Assembly: GCF_900108475.1 (NCBI RefSeq)
Contig: NZ_FNWO01000004.1
Location: forward strand, 240,299 to 304,298
Direction of reading: 5' to 3'
Length of the DNA: 64,000 nucleotides
Origin: Magnetospirillum fulvum
GTDB lineage: Bacteria; Pseudomonadota; Alphaproteobacteria; Rhodospirillales; Magnetospirillaceae
Position numbers and translations under genes: made by a program. The notes under the pieces were generated by a model. The model made no database searches. It was not told the origin of the DNA and was given only the letters and a program-made list of their open reading frames with translations. Below are positions 17,266 to 25,495 of this stretch, piece after piece (position 1 is the stretch's first letter; each line of letters begins with the position of its first letter).

Positions 17266-18077
17266 GGCCGGTCCCCGCCGTCAGCCCCCGCCAGGGTGCC
17301 GTCGGCGGGGGGCTTTCGCTGGCCCTGCATGCCGGGGGGCTGGCGCTGGTGCTGTGGGGAATGGGGCAGACCGCGTTGCCGCCCGCCGAGACGGTGGTCG
17401 AAATCGCCCTGGTCAGCGCCGCCGACGGAGCGGCCCAGTCGGAGTCCGGGGGGCAATCCCCGTCCGCGCCCGCAGCGACGGCGGCGGCGGTTCCCTCCGT
17501 GCCTGCGGCGGTTCCCGCTCCGGTCGTCGTGCCGCAACGTCCTGTCAAGCTCACCCGTCCGGTCCGACCGGACGCCGTGTCCCGGACCGTTCCGGCTCCG
17601 GCGCCCGTGGCGCGGGCCGCGCCGGTGTCCGCCGCCCCAACCGCCGAGGCGGCAGCGCCCACCGGCGAATCCGGATCGGGCGGACCCGGTCCAAGCGGGC
17701 CGGGGGAGGGGAGGGCGTCGGCGAGCGACGGCGGTGCCCCGGCGGGCAGCCCAAACGCTCATGGGAGCGGAGGGCGGGGCGACGACCGACAGGCCGAGCC
17801 GCTGGATTCTCCGCCGCCTCCTTACCCGCTGTCGGCACGGCGGCGCGGGCTCGAAGGCCGGGTTCAGCTTCGAATTGCCATCGATGCCAGCGGTCGGGTC
17901 GAAACGGTCGATGTCGCCACCTCCAGCGGGTCCGAGACTCTTGACGACGCGGCGGTCGAAGCGGTGCGGCGCTGGCGGTTTCGCCCGGAGCGGCGGGGCG
18001 GCGAGACTCGTGCCGCGACGATCGTGGTTCCAATCCGGTTTCAACTGGGCGGCGTTGTCGTCGCTCGCAGCGAATGA
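17262..18077 (+). CDS. tonB: TonB-family energy transducer
   Basis: This is a 271-residue protein with an N-terminal membrane anchor (GGGLSLALHAGGLALVLWGMG) and a Pro/Ala/Gly/Ser-rich periplasmic spacer. The C-terminal TonB domain is at about 185-265, with PPPPYPLSARRRGLEGRV, IAIDASGRV and AVRRWRFRPERR. It couples proton-motive force to an outer-membrane receptor, here presumably the BtuB-like one beside it. No ExbB/ExbD lies in this operon, so it would need to borrow a pair from elsewhere, for example the one at 32775-33991. ATG 17262 overlaps the receptor stop. Confidence 0.87.
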   Translation: MRPVPAVSPRQGAVGGGLSLALHAGGLALVLWGMGQTALPPAETVVEIALVSAADGAAQSESGGQSPSAPAATAAAVPSVPAAVPAPVVVPQRPVKLTRPVRPDAVSRTVPAPAPVARAAPVSAAPTAEAAAPTGESGSGGPGPSGPGEGRASASDGGAPAGSPNAHGSGGRGDDRQAEPLDSPPPPYPLSARRRGLEGRVQLRIAIDASGRVETVDVATSSGSETLDDAAVEAVRRWRFRPERRGGETRAATIVVPIRFQLGGVVVARSE

Positions 18078-18937
18078 GAAGGGGGCGCATGTACCGCCTG
18101 ACGATCCTTTCCATCCTGATCCTGAGTCTGGCCGGTCCGGCGGGGGCCGGGGATAAGGTTCGGGTGATGTCGATCGACAATTGTGCCAACCAGTTGATTC
18201 TGGTGCTGGCCGACCGCGATCAGATCGTCTCGCTGGCCAAGGGGGGTGAAGTGACCACCTTGCCCGAGATCAAGGCCCTGGCCGAAGGCTTGCCCCGCAA
18301 CGAACGCAGCGCCGAGGAGATCATCCGGGCGCGTCCCGACGTGCTGTTCTATGGCACCTGGACCGGATCGACCGCGATGACGGTCAAGCGGCTGGGGATT
18401 CGGGCGGTTCGGCTGGAACCGCCCCGCGATGTCGAGCAGGCGAAGCGACAGATCGTCGATATCGCCAGGATGTTGGGCCATGAAGAGCGCGGCCGTGCCC
18501 TGGCCGCCCGCATTGCCCATCAGCAGGAAGACGCCGCCGCGCGCAGACCCGAGACTCACCTGCACGGGCTGGTCTATCGCAGCGGCGGCTATGCCTATGG
18601 GGCCGACACCCTGGTCGATTCGATCATGCAGACCGCCGGAATCGACAATGTCGCGGCCCAACTGGGGCAAAGGCTGGCCGGAACGATCGAGATGGAAACC
18701 GTGCTGATGGCAGCCCCCCAGGTGCTGCTCGACGATCAACTCCGCGATCGTGCCGACCCTCGGATCGCCACCGATTTTCTTGCTCATCCGGCGCTGCGGC
18801 GCGGGTTGCCGCAAGTCGCCCGCATTCAGTTTCCGATGGCGTTCTGGTTGTGCGGCGGGGCCGCGACACCGATCGCCATCGACACCCTGTCGACCCTGGT
18901 CGACACGCATCGCGCCATTCTGGAAGGAAGACGATGA
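18074..18937 (+). CDS. btuF: BtuF-like periplasmic binding protein
   Basis: This is a 287-residue cluster A-type (BtuF/FhuD-like) solute-binding protein. ATG 18074 overlaps the TonB stop, but ATG 18089 is preceded by AGAAGGGGG and may be the real start; both give the signal sequence YRLTILSILILSLAGPAGAG. Family features include RVMSIDNCANQLILVLADRD, GLPRNERSAEEIIRARPDV and a long central helix (about 115-150). Its job is to pass imported corrinoid to the permease. It is followed with overlap by the BtuC-like gene. The genetic context makes B12 more likely than haem or a siderophore. Confidence 0.85.
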   Translation: MRRGRMYRLTILSILILSLAGPAGAGDKVRVMSIDNCANQLILVLADRDQIVSLAKGGEVTTLPEIKALAEGLPRNERSAEEIIRARPDVLFYGTWTGSTAMTVKRLGIRAVRLEPPRDVEQAKRQIVDIARMLGHEERGRALAARIAHQQEDAAARRPETHLHGLVYRSGGYAYGADTLVDSIMQTAGIDNVAAQLGQRLAGTIEMETVLMAAPQVLLDDQLRDRADPRIATDFLAHPALRRGLPQVARIQFPMAFWLCGGAATPIAIDTLSTLVDTHRAILEGRR

Positions 18938-19959
18938 GGTCGATTTTGTCCGCCCGCCCCTCGGGGCTGGCTTCGTTCACCGCCCATGACGGTCGGTTGC
19001 TCCTGTTGCTGGGCGGGCTGGTCGCGATACTGGCCGTGCTGTCGATGGTGATTGGTCCCGCCGACGTGCCGCTGTCGGCCCTGTTCGCCCCCGGCGATGA
19101 TCCGACGACGATCATCATGCAGGAATTGCGTCTGCCGCGTGTCCTGCTGGCGATCTGTGTCGGCGGTACGCTTGGCCTGTCCGGGGCGGCGTTGCAAGGC
19201 TTGCTGCGCAATCCGCTGGCCGAACCCGGTCTGGTCGGGGCCTCCTCGGCGGCGGCGCTCGGGGCGGTGCTGGTGCTGTATTTCGGCCTCTATACCGCCT
19301 TTCCGCTGGCGTTGCCGGTCGCGGCGATTGTGGGCGCCCTGCTCGCCATCGCCCTGGTTTATCTGCTGGCGGGGCGCGATCCCGGCGTGCTGACCCTGAT
19401 TTTGGCCGGAACCGCGGTCAGTTCGCTGGCCGGGTCGGTGATTTCGTTGGCGATCAACCTGTCGCCCAACCCGCATTCGGCCTCGGAAATCGTCTTTTGG
19501 CTGATGGGGTCGCTGAAGGATCGCAGCCTCGACCATTTCACGCTGTCGCTGCCGTTCATGGCGGTGGGAGCGGCGTTGCTGCTGTCGTCGGGCCGAGCCC
19601 TCGACGCCCTGGCATTGGGCGAGGATACCGCGCGGACCCTGGGCTTTTCGCTGGGGCGGGTGCGGTTCTTTCTGGTCGCGGGCACCGGTCTCGCTGTGGG
19701 GGCCGGGGTGGCGGTGACAGGCGCAATCGGTTTTATCGGCCTCGTCGTGCCGCATCTGTTGCGCCCGTTCGTCGGCCATCAGCCGCGCCGGTTGCTGCCC
19801 GCCAGTCTGCTGGGAGGCATGGCTCTTCTGTTGGCCGCCGACATCGGGGTGCGCCTGATACCGACCCAGCTTGAACTGAAGCTGGGCGTGCTGACCGCGC
19901 TGGTCGGGGCTCCCTTCTTCCTCGCTTTGGTGCTGAAGACCCGCAAGGTGATGGCATGA
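18934..19959 (+). CDS. btuC: BtuC/FecCD-type ABC permease
   Basis: This is a 341-residue polytopic permease of the FecCD family, the usual length for BtuC. ATG 18934 is chosen because it overlaps the BtuF stop (ATGA); an upstream in-frame ATG would add 28 unlikely residues. Conserved blocks are LRLPRVLLAICVGGTLGLSG, LLRNPLAEPGLVG, LAGTAVSSLAGS, SEIVFWLMGSL and GFIGLVVPHLLRP. About nine or ten helices are visible. It forms the channel of the corrinoid importer with the ATPase downstream, whose ATG overlaps this stop. Confidence 0.9.
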   Translation: MRSILSARPSGLASFTAHDGRLLLLLGGLVAILAVLSMVIGPADVPLSALFAPGDDPTTIIMQELRLPRVLLAICVGGTLGLSGAALQGLLRNPLAEPGLVGASSAAALGAVLVLYFGLYTAFPLALPVAAIVGALLAIALVYLLAGRDPGVLTLILAGTAVSSLAGSVISLAINLSPNPHSASEIVFWLMGSLKDRSLDHFTLSLPFMAVGAALLLSSGRALDALALGEDTARTLGFSLGRVRFFLVAGTGLAVGAGVAVTGAIGFIGLVVPHLLRPFVGHQPRRLLPASLLGGMALLLAADIGVRLIPTQLELKLGVLTALVGAPFFLALVLKTRKVMA

Positions 19960-20738
19960 TCCTCGAAGCCACCGGTCTGTCGTTTGTACGCGACGGTGCC
20001 ACGATCCTGCACGATGTCGATTTCCGTCTCGATCCGAACGAGGTGGTCGGGCTGATCGGCCCCAACGGCGCGGGGAAGACCACCCTGCTGCGTTGTCTGA
20101 TCGGGTTGGCTCGCCCGGAACGCGGCGACATCCGTCTGGACGGACGGTCCTTGGCCGAGTGGCCGTCGCGTGCCCGCGCCGGGGCGATGGCCTATCTGGC
20201 GCAAAATCCCGATTGCCACTGGCCGATGAGTGTCGAGCGGGTGGTGGCGCTGGGGCGTCTGCCCCACCTCGACCCCTGGCAGGCGATTGCTCCGGGCGAT
20301 ATCGCGGCGGTCGAGCGGGCGATCCAGGCCACCGATATCGGCCATCTGCGCGACCGGCCGGTGACCTGCTTGTCGGGGGGAGAGCGGGCGCGGGTGTTGC
20401 TGGCCCGCGCCCTGGCTGTCGATGCCCCGTTTCTGTTCGCCGACGAACCGGTCGCCGGGCTCGATCCCGGTCATCAGATTCAGGTGATGGGCCTGCTGCG
20501 CCGGTCGGCCGGACGCGACCGGGCGGCGGTGGTGGTGCTGCATGATCTGACCTTGGCGGCGCGGCATTGCACCCGGCTGGTTCTGCTGGCCGAAGGGCGG
20601 GTGGTGGCCGATGGCCCGCCGGGCGAGGTGCTGACCGCCCCTATTCTGGCCCGGATCTATGGCATCGCCGCCCGGATCGAAACCCATGACGGAGCCTTGA
20701 TGGTGGTGCCGGAAGGGCTGGCCCAGGTCGATGCCTGA
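19956..20738 (+). CDS. btuD: BtuD-like ABC ATPase
   Basis: This is a 260-residue ATP-binding subunit of a FecE/BtuD-type importer. Walker A GPNGAGKTT is at 35-43, the Q-loop is at AYLAQNP, the signature LSGGE is at 139-143, Walker B LFADEP lies around 160-165, the D-loop is GLD and the switch His is in VVLHDLT. All catalytic motifs are intact. It powers the BtuC-like permease encoded just upstream. The radical SAM gene starts inside its last codons, an 8-base overlap. Confidence 0.92.
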   Translation: MILEATGLSFVRDGATILHDVDFRLDPNEVVGLIGPNGAGKTTLLRCLIGLARPERGDIRLDGRSLAEWPSRARAGAMAYLAQNPDCHWPMSVERVVALGRLPHLDPWQAIAPGDIAAVERAIQATDIGHLRDRPVTCLSGGERARVLLARALAVDAPFLFADEPVAGLDPGHQIQVMGLLRRSAGRDRAAVVVLHDLTLAARHCTRLVLLAEGRVVADGPPGEVLTAPILARIYGIAARIETHDGALMVVPEGLAQVDA

Positions 20739-21735
20739 GACCATGCCTCGTCCCGGTCTCGATCTGCTGGTGGTGTGGGTAACCACGCGGTGCCAATTGT
20801 CCTGCCGCGCCTGTTATCTGAGCGCCGGGCCGGTGGGCGAGGATCTCGACCCCGCTTTGGCCGGGCGGGCCATCGCCGCTCTGGGTCTTGCGCCGGGGGC
20901 GCAACTTCAGATTGCCGGGGGCGAGCCGGGGCTGGTGCCCGATATCGTCGATCAGGTCGCGTTCCTGGCTCGGGCGGCTGGCGCCGGGCGGATCGCGATT
21001 CAGACCAACGGTCTGGCCATCGACGACCGCTTCATCGCCCTGGTGCGTCGGCATCGCCTGGGGGTCGGGGTCAGTCTCGACGGCCCGCCACCACTCAATG
21101 ACCGGGTGCGCGGACAGACGGCGCGGGTACTGGCCGGGCTGCATCGGCTGGAGGCAGAGGGGATCGCGTTCGGAGTAACCGTCACTCTGTCGGCGGAAAC
21201 GCTGCCCGGTCTGGTCGATCTGGCCCTGATGCTGGGCGGGTTCGCGATGGCCCGTTCGCTCGGGCTCGACATCCTGCGTCCGCTCGGGCGGGGGGCCGAC
21301 ATCGCCTTGCCGCGCCCCGCCGATCTGGCCGGAAGCTACCGCGCGCTGGTCGAAGCTCTCGACTGGGTCAATCGCCGCCGCCAAAGGCCGCTGGTTCTGC
21401 GTGAAGCGGGAATGGTCGGCTGCGGCCCCAGCGAGTCCTATTGCGCGGCGGAACGGGGACGCGCCGCCGTGCTGGTCCCCGGCGGTGGGCTGTGGCCCTG
21501 TTCCAGTCTGGTCGGACGGGACGGATTCAGCCTGGGCACTGTCGATCGCCCGGACCTTTCCGGGTCCGCTTTGCGTCCGAGCCGCACCCTCTGCGGGTCT
21601 TGCGCCGTGTCCGGGTGCCGGGGGCGGTGTCCGGCCCGCGCCATCGTTTCGTCCGCCGCGTCGGCGCTTGATTGCGTTCTGCGCCGCGCCGCCCATCATC
21701 CTTCTGCTTCGGAGACGATCCGTGTCCCAGCCTGA
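20731..21735 (+). CDS. Radical SAM protein with SPASM-like C-terminus
   Basis: This is a 334-residue radical SAM enzyme with the CxxxCxxC motif at Cys21, Cys25 and Cys28 (CQLSCRAC), a GGEP motif (IAGGEPGL) and a TIM-barrel-like pattern (IAIQTNGLAI, GVSLDGPP). The last 100 residues hold many cysteines (GCGPSESYC, WPC, LCGSC, GCRGRC, DC), like SPASM or twitch domains that bind extra Fe-S clusters. The start is ATG 20731 or 20743. It overlaps btuD and cobN (14 bases), so it belongs to the B12 operon. The substrate is unknown. Peptide modification or tetrapyrrole chemistry are both possible; nothing in the sequence decides between them. Confidence 0.85.
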   Translation: MPETMPRPGLDLLVVWVTTRCQLSCRACYLSAGPVGEDLDPALAGRAIAALGLAPGAQLQIAGGEPGLVPDIVDQVAFLARAAGAGRIAIQTNGLAIDDRFIALVRRHRLGVGVSLDGPPPLNDRVRGQTARVLAGLHRLEAEGIAFGVTVTLSAETLPGLVDLALMLGGFAMARSLGLDILRPLGRGADIALPRPADLAGSYRALVEALDWVNRRRQRPLVLREAGMVGCGPSESYCAAERGRAAVLVPGGGLWPCSSLVGRDGFSLGTVDRPDLSGSALRPSRTLCGSCAVSGCRGRCPARAIVSSAASALDCVLRRAAHHPSASETIRVPA

Positions 21736-24700
21736 ATCCCTGATCGTCGTGATCGATTCGACCGGTTCCTCCCTGGGCAATCTGGGACAGGCGGTGCGAA
21801 CCATCGGACCCGGATTGGGGCTGGCGGTGGCAGCGCGGTCGCGTGACGATCTGTTCGACCGTGCCGCGATCGAGCGGGCGGCGGCTCTGGTCGCCACGGC
21901 CCATGCCGTCATCATCTTGCCCCATGGCGGGACCGAATCGATTCCTGGGTTCGAGACGATCGTTGCGGCGGCGGCCGGGCGGCTGGTTCATGTCCAGCCC
22001 GCGCCCGCCTCGCCCGAGGGGATGGCGATCGCGAAGGATCATTCCAGCGATTTCGGCAGCCCGGCCTATCGCCGCCGCACCGCCTATCTGGCCCAGGGCG
22101 GGCCGGAGAATCTGGCCAACCTGCTGCGCTTTGTGAGGGGGGACGAGGACGCGCCGCCGCCTGCGCCGGTGCCGATTGATGGGGTTTACCATCCCGCTTA
22201 TGCCGGTCCCTCCGACCCGGACAGCTATCTCGCCTGGGCGCGTGGGCGCTTTGCCGACGGCGAAACCCGCCCGGTGATCGGGCTGTGGTTCTATCGCCCG
22301 CATTGGCTGTCGGGCGACCTGGAGACCTATGATGCCCTGATCGCCGAGATCGAAGGACAGGGAGGGCTGGCGCTGGCCCTGTTCCACATCCGGGCCGGTG
22401 GCGCGACCCAGGGCGGATTGTCGGTGCCCGATCTGGTCGCGCGCTGGTTCGCTGGACGGATCGGAGCGTTGCTGTCGCCGCTCAGTTTCTCGCTGGCGCA
22501 ATTGGGGGCCGACACGGCGCGGGTGCTGGGCGATCTCGACGTGCCGGTGCTGCAACTGATCCTGACCGCCAATCCGCGCGCCGAGTGGGAGGACAGCCTT
22601 CAGGCGGTGACTCCGCTCGACGTCTCGGCCAATGTCGCCCAGCCGGAATTCGACGGCTGTTTGATCGGCAGCGTCGTTGCCACCCGCGAACATGCCGAGG
22701 CGGATGCATCGACCGGAACCCGGCTGATCCGCCGCCGCCCGGTGGAGGAGCGGTGCCGTCACGCCGTTTCGCTGGCACTGAACTGGGCACGGCTGCGCTC
22801 GGTTCCACCGGCCGAGCGCAAGGTGGCGATTCTGTTCCACCATTATCCGCCCCGCAACGATTGCCTGGGCTCGGCGGTGGGGCTGGACAGTTTCGAGAGT
22901 GTCCGGGCGATTCTCGACCGTCTTGCCGCCGAGGGCTATCGGCTCGACCATTCCTATCCCGATGGCGAGAGTCTGGCCCACGATCTGCTGTCACGGCTGA
23001 CCAACGACCGGCGCTATCTGCCGCCCGCCCTGATGTCGCAGAAGGCGGCGGCACGGATCAATCGCGACACCGCGATCCGCTGGGATGGCGAGCGAAACGA
23101 CAAATTGCGGGCCGAGATCGCCGCCAAATGGGGCGAGCCGCCGGGGCGGACCTTCGTTCATGATGGCGAGATCCTGGTCGGCGGGGTGATCAACGGCAAC
23201 GTCTTCATCGGTATGCAGCCGCCGCGTGCCCGGATGGAGGATGGCGATGATGCGGTGGCGCAGCCGGACGGCAAGGCGGTGCACGATCCCTTCCTGCCCG
23301 CGACCCATCATTACCTCGCTTATTACCGCTGGCTGCGCGACGGGTTCGGCGCTCAGGCGGTGTTTCACATCGGCACCCACGGCACGTTGGAATGGATGCC
23401 GGGCAAAAGCGTCGGTCTGTCGGATTGGTGCCATCCCGACGCGGCGATCCGCGATCTGCCCAACCTCTACCCCTATAATGTCGGGATCATCGGCGAGGGG
23501 ACCCAGGCCAAGCGGCGGTCCTATGCCTGCATTCTCGACCACATGATTCCGGCGCAGACCAGCGCCGATCTGTCCGAGCCGCTGGCCCGGGTCGAGACCC
23601 AGATCGAAACCGCTTATTTTACCGCTCAGGAAGACCCGGCCAAGCTGCCGTTGGTGTTCGACCGGCTGTGGGAAGCGATCGAAGCCGCTCATCTCGACCG
23701 CGACATGGGGCTGACACGCGCCGATTTCGACCATGACGCGACCGACGCGTTGGGGCGGCTGCACGGCTATTTGAGCGAAATCGAGGTTACCGCGATCAAT
23801 GACGGGCTCCATGTCTTCGGCCGCCCGCCCGAGGGGGACCGGCTGGTCTCGACCCTGGTGCATCTGACCCGGCTGCCCAATGGCGCGGGCGGCTCGTTGT
23901 GGGAGGCGATCGCTGCTGCTGCTGGTCTTGATCTGCTTGAATTGGCCGACGATCCTGGCGGAGCCTTGCCGGGCGGGGGCACCAAGGGACAGGCCATCGC
24001 CCGGATCATCGACAGCGCCGAAGCGGCCTTGGCGGCGCTCGATGCCGCCGGGTGGAGTGACGCGGCCCTTGATGAAGCCGTCGCCGAGCGGTTCAACGGA
24101 TCGGCTCGGGTGGCCCGCGCGCTCCGCTTCGTTCGCGACGATGTCCGCCCCCGTGTCCTTGCCACCACCGACGAACTGGAATTTGCCGCCCGTGGTCTGG
24201 CCGGGCGGTTCGTTCCCCCCGGTCCGGGCGGGGCACCGACGCGAGGCGCGATCGATGTTCTGCCGACCGGGCGCAATTTCTATTCGCTCGACCCGCTGAA
24301 GATTCCCTCGGCCGAGGCATGGGTGTCGGGCCAAGCGATGGGTGACGCCCTGGTCGAGCGCTATCGCGCCGATCACGGGCGCTGGCCGGAACAGATCGGC
24401 ATGGTGTTGTGGTCGAGCCCGACGATGCGGACCCGGGGTGACGATGTCGCTCAAATTCTCTATCTGATCGGGGCGCGTCCGGTGTGGGAGGCCGGCAGTG
24501 GACGGGTCAGCGGGGTCGAGCCGATTCCGTTGGAGGAACGCTACTTTCCCCGGCTTGACGTCACGGTGCGGGCCAGCGGCCTGTTCCGCGACACCTTCCC
24601 CAATGTGATGGAGCTGATCGACACGGCAACGCGGATGATCGCCGCTTTGGCCGAGCCACCGACCCAGAATATGCTGGCCCGCAATGTCGCGATCGAGGCC

Positions 24701-25495
24701 GCCGAACTGCGCGCCGCCGGGCTGGGCGAGGACGAGATCGCGCGGCGTGCCGCCTTTCGTGTGTTCAGCGACCAGCCGGGCTGTTACGGCGCCGGGGTCA
24801 ACGCCCTGTTGCGCGATGGTGGCTGGGAAACCGCCGCCGATCTGGGCGAGATCTATCTGCATTGGGGCGGCCATGCCTATGGGGCCGGAACCTATGGCGA
24901 GGAAAGCCGCGAGTCCTTCCGTCGGCGGATGGGCGCGCTCGATCTGACCGTGAAGAATTCCGACACCCGCGAACACGACATCTTCGTCAGCGACGATTAC
25001 AACGCCTATCACGGCGGGATGAATGCGGCGGTGCGGGCGGCGGGGGGTGGCACGGTTGCCAGCTATACCGGCGATTCCAACGATCCCCGCCGTCCGCGCG
25101 TGCGCTCGACCGCCGAGGAAGGGCGCTTCATCTTCCGCACGCGGGTGCTGAACCCGAAATGGATCGAGGGGATGATGCGCCACGGCTACAAGGGCGCGGG
25201 CGACCTCGCCAAGCTGGTCGAGTACTGCTTCCAATGGGACGCGACCAGCAACATTCTCGACGATTGGCAATATGCCGAGATGGCGCGGACCTACGCCTTC
25301 GATCCGAAGATGCGCGACTTTTTCGCCCGTCATAATCCCCACGCCCTTCACACCATCGCCGAACGTCTGCTCGAAGCGATCCGGCGCGGCCTGTGGGCCG
25401 AGCCGGGTGCCGATCGCGACCGGCTGGAAACCCTGTTCCTTGATGCCGAAGGGCTGATCGAGGACACGATGTCGTCCCCCGGAGAGTCCCGATGA
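21722..25495 (+). CDS. cobN: Cobaltochelatase large subunit CobN
   Basis: This is a 1257-residue CobN/BchH-family subunit, full length for CobN (about 1270). GTG 21722 (VSQPESLIVVID) is chosen: GGAGAC lies upstream, and earlier in-frame codons translate the overlapping radical SAM gene into junk. Family motifs include THHYLAYYRWLRDGFG, FHIGTHGTLEWMPGK with His549 and His553, GEGTQAKRRSYACILDHMIP, PTGRNFYSLDP, WSSPTMRTRGDD and DDWQYAEMARTYAFD. It binds the corrin ring and metal for ATP-driven insertion with AAA partners, here probably the ChlI/ChlD-like pair downstream. Co-transcription with B12 uptake genes is typical of cobalamin-regulated cobN. Confidence 0.92.
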   Translation: MSQPESLIVVIDSTGSSLGNLGQAVRTIGPGLGLAVAARSRDDLFDRAAIERAAALVATAHAVIILPHGGTESIPGFETIVAAAAGRLVHVQPAPASPEGMAIAKDHSSDFGSPAYRRRTAYLAQGGPENLANLLRFVRGDEDAPPPAPVPIDGVYHPAYAGPSDPDSYLAWARGRFADGETRPVIGLWFYRPHWLSGDLETYDALIAEIEGQGGLALALFHIRAGGATQGGLSVPDLVARWFAGRIGALLSPLSFSLAQLGADTARVLGDLDVPVLQLILTANPRAEWEDSLQAVTPLDVSANVAQPEFDGCLIGSVVATREHAEADASTGTRLIRRRPVEERCRHAVSLALNWARLRSVPPAERKVAILFHHYPPRNDCLGSAVGLDSFESVRAILDRLAAEGYRLDHSYPDGESLAHDLLSRLTNDRRYLPPALMSQKAAARINRDTAIRWDGERNDKLRAEIAAKWGEPPGRTFVHDGEILVGGVINGNVFIGMQPPRARMEDGDDAVAQPDGKAVHDPFLPATHHYLAYYRWLRDGFGAQAVFHIGTHGTLEWMPGKSVGLSDWCHPDAAIRDLPNLYPYNVGIIGEGTQAKRRSYACILDHMIPAQTSADLSEPLARVETQIETAYFTAQEDPAKLPLVFDRLWEAIEAAHLDRDMGLTRADFDHDATDALGRLHGYLSEIEVTAINDGLHVFGRPPEGDRLVSTLVHLTRLPNGAGGSLWEAIAAAAGLDLLELADDPGGALPGGGTKGQAIARIIDSAEAALAALDAAGWSDAALDEAVAERFNGSARVARALRFVRDDVRPRVLATTDELEFAARGLAGRFVPPGPGGAPTRGAIDVLPTGRNFYSLDPLKIPSAEAWVSGQAMGDALVERYRADHGRWPEQIGMVLWSSPTMRTRGDDVAQILYLIGARPVWEAGSGRVSGVEPIPLEERYFPRLDVTVRASGLFRDTFPNVMELIDTATRMIAALAEPPTQNMLARNVAIEAAELRAAGLGEDEIARRAAFRVFSDQPGCYGAGVNALLRDGGWETAADLGEIYLHWGGHAYGAGTYGEESRESFRRRMGALDLTVKNSDTREHDIFVSDDYNAYHGGMNAAVRAAGGGTVASYTGDSNDPRRPRVRSTAEEGRFIFRTRVLNPKWIEGMMRHGYKGAGDLAKLVEYCFQWDATSNILDDWQYAEMARTYAFDPKMRDFFARHNPHALHTIAERLLEAIRRGLWAEPGADRDRLETLFLDAEGLIEDTMSSPGESR

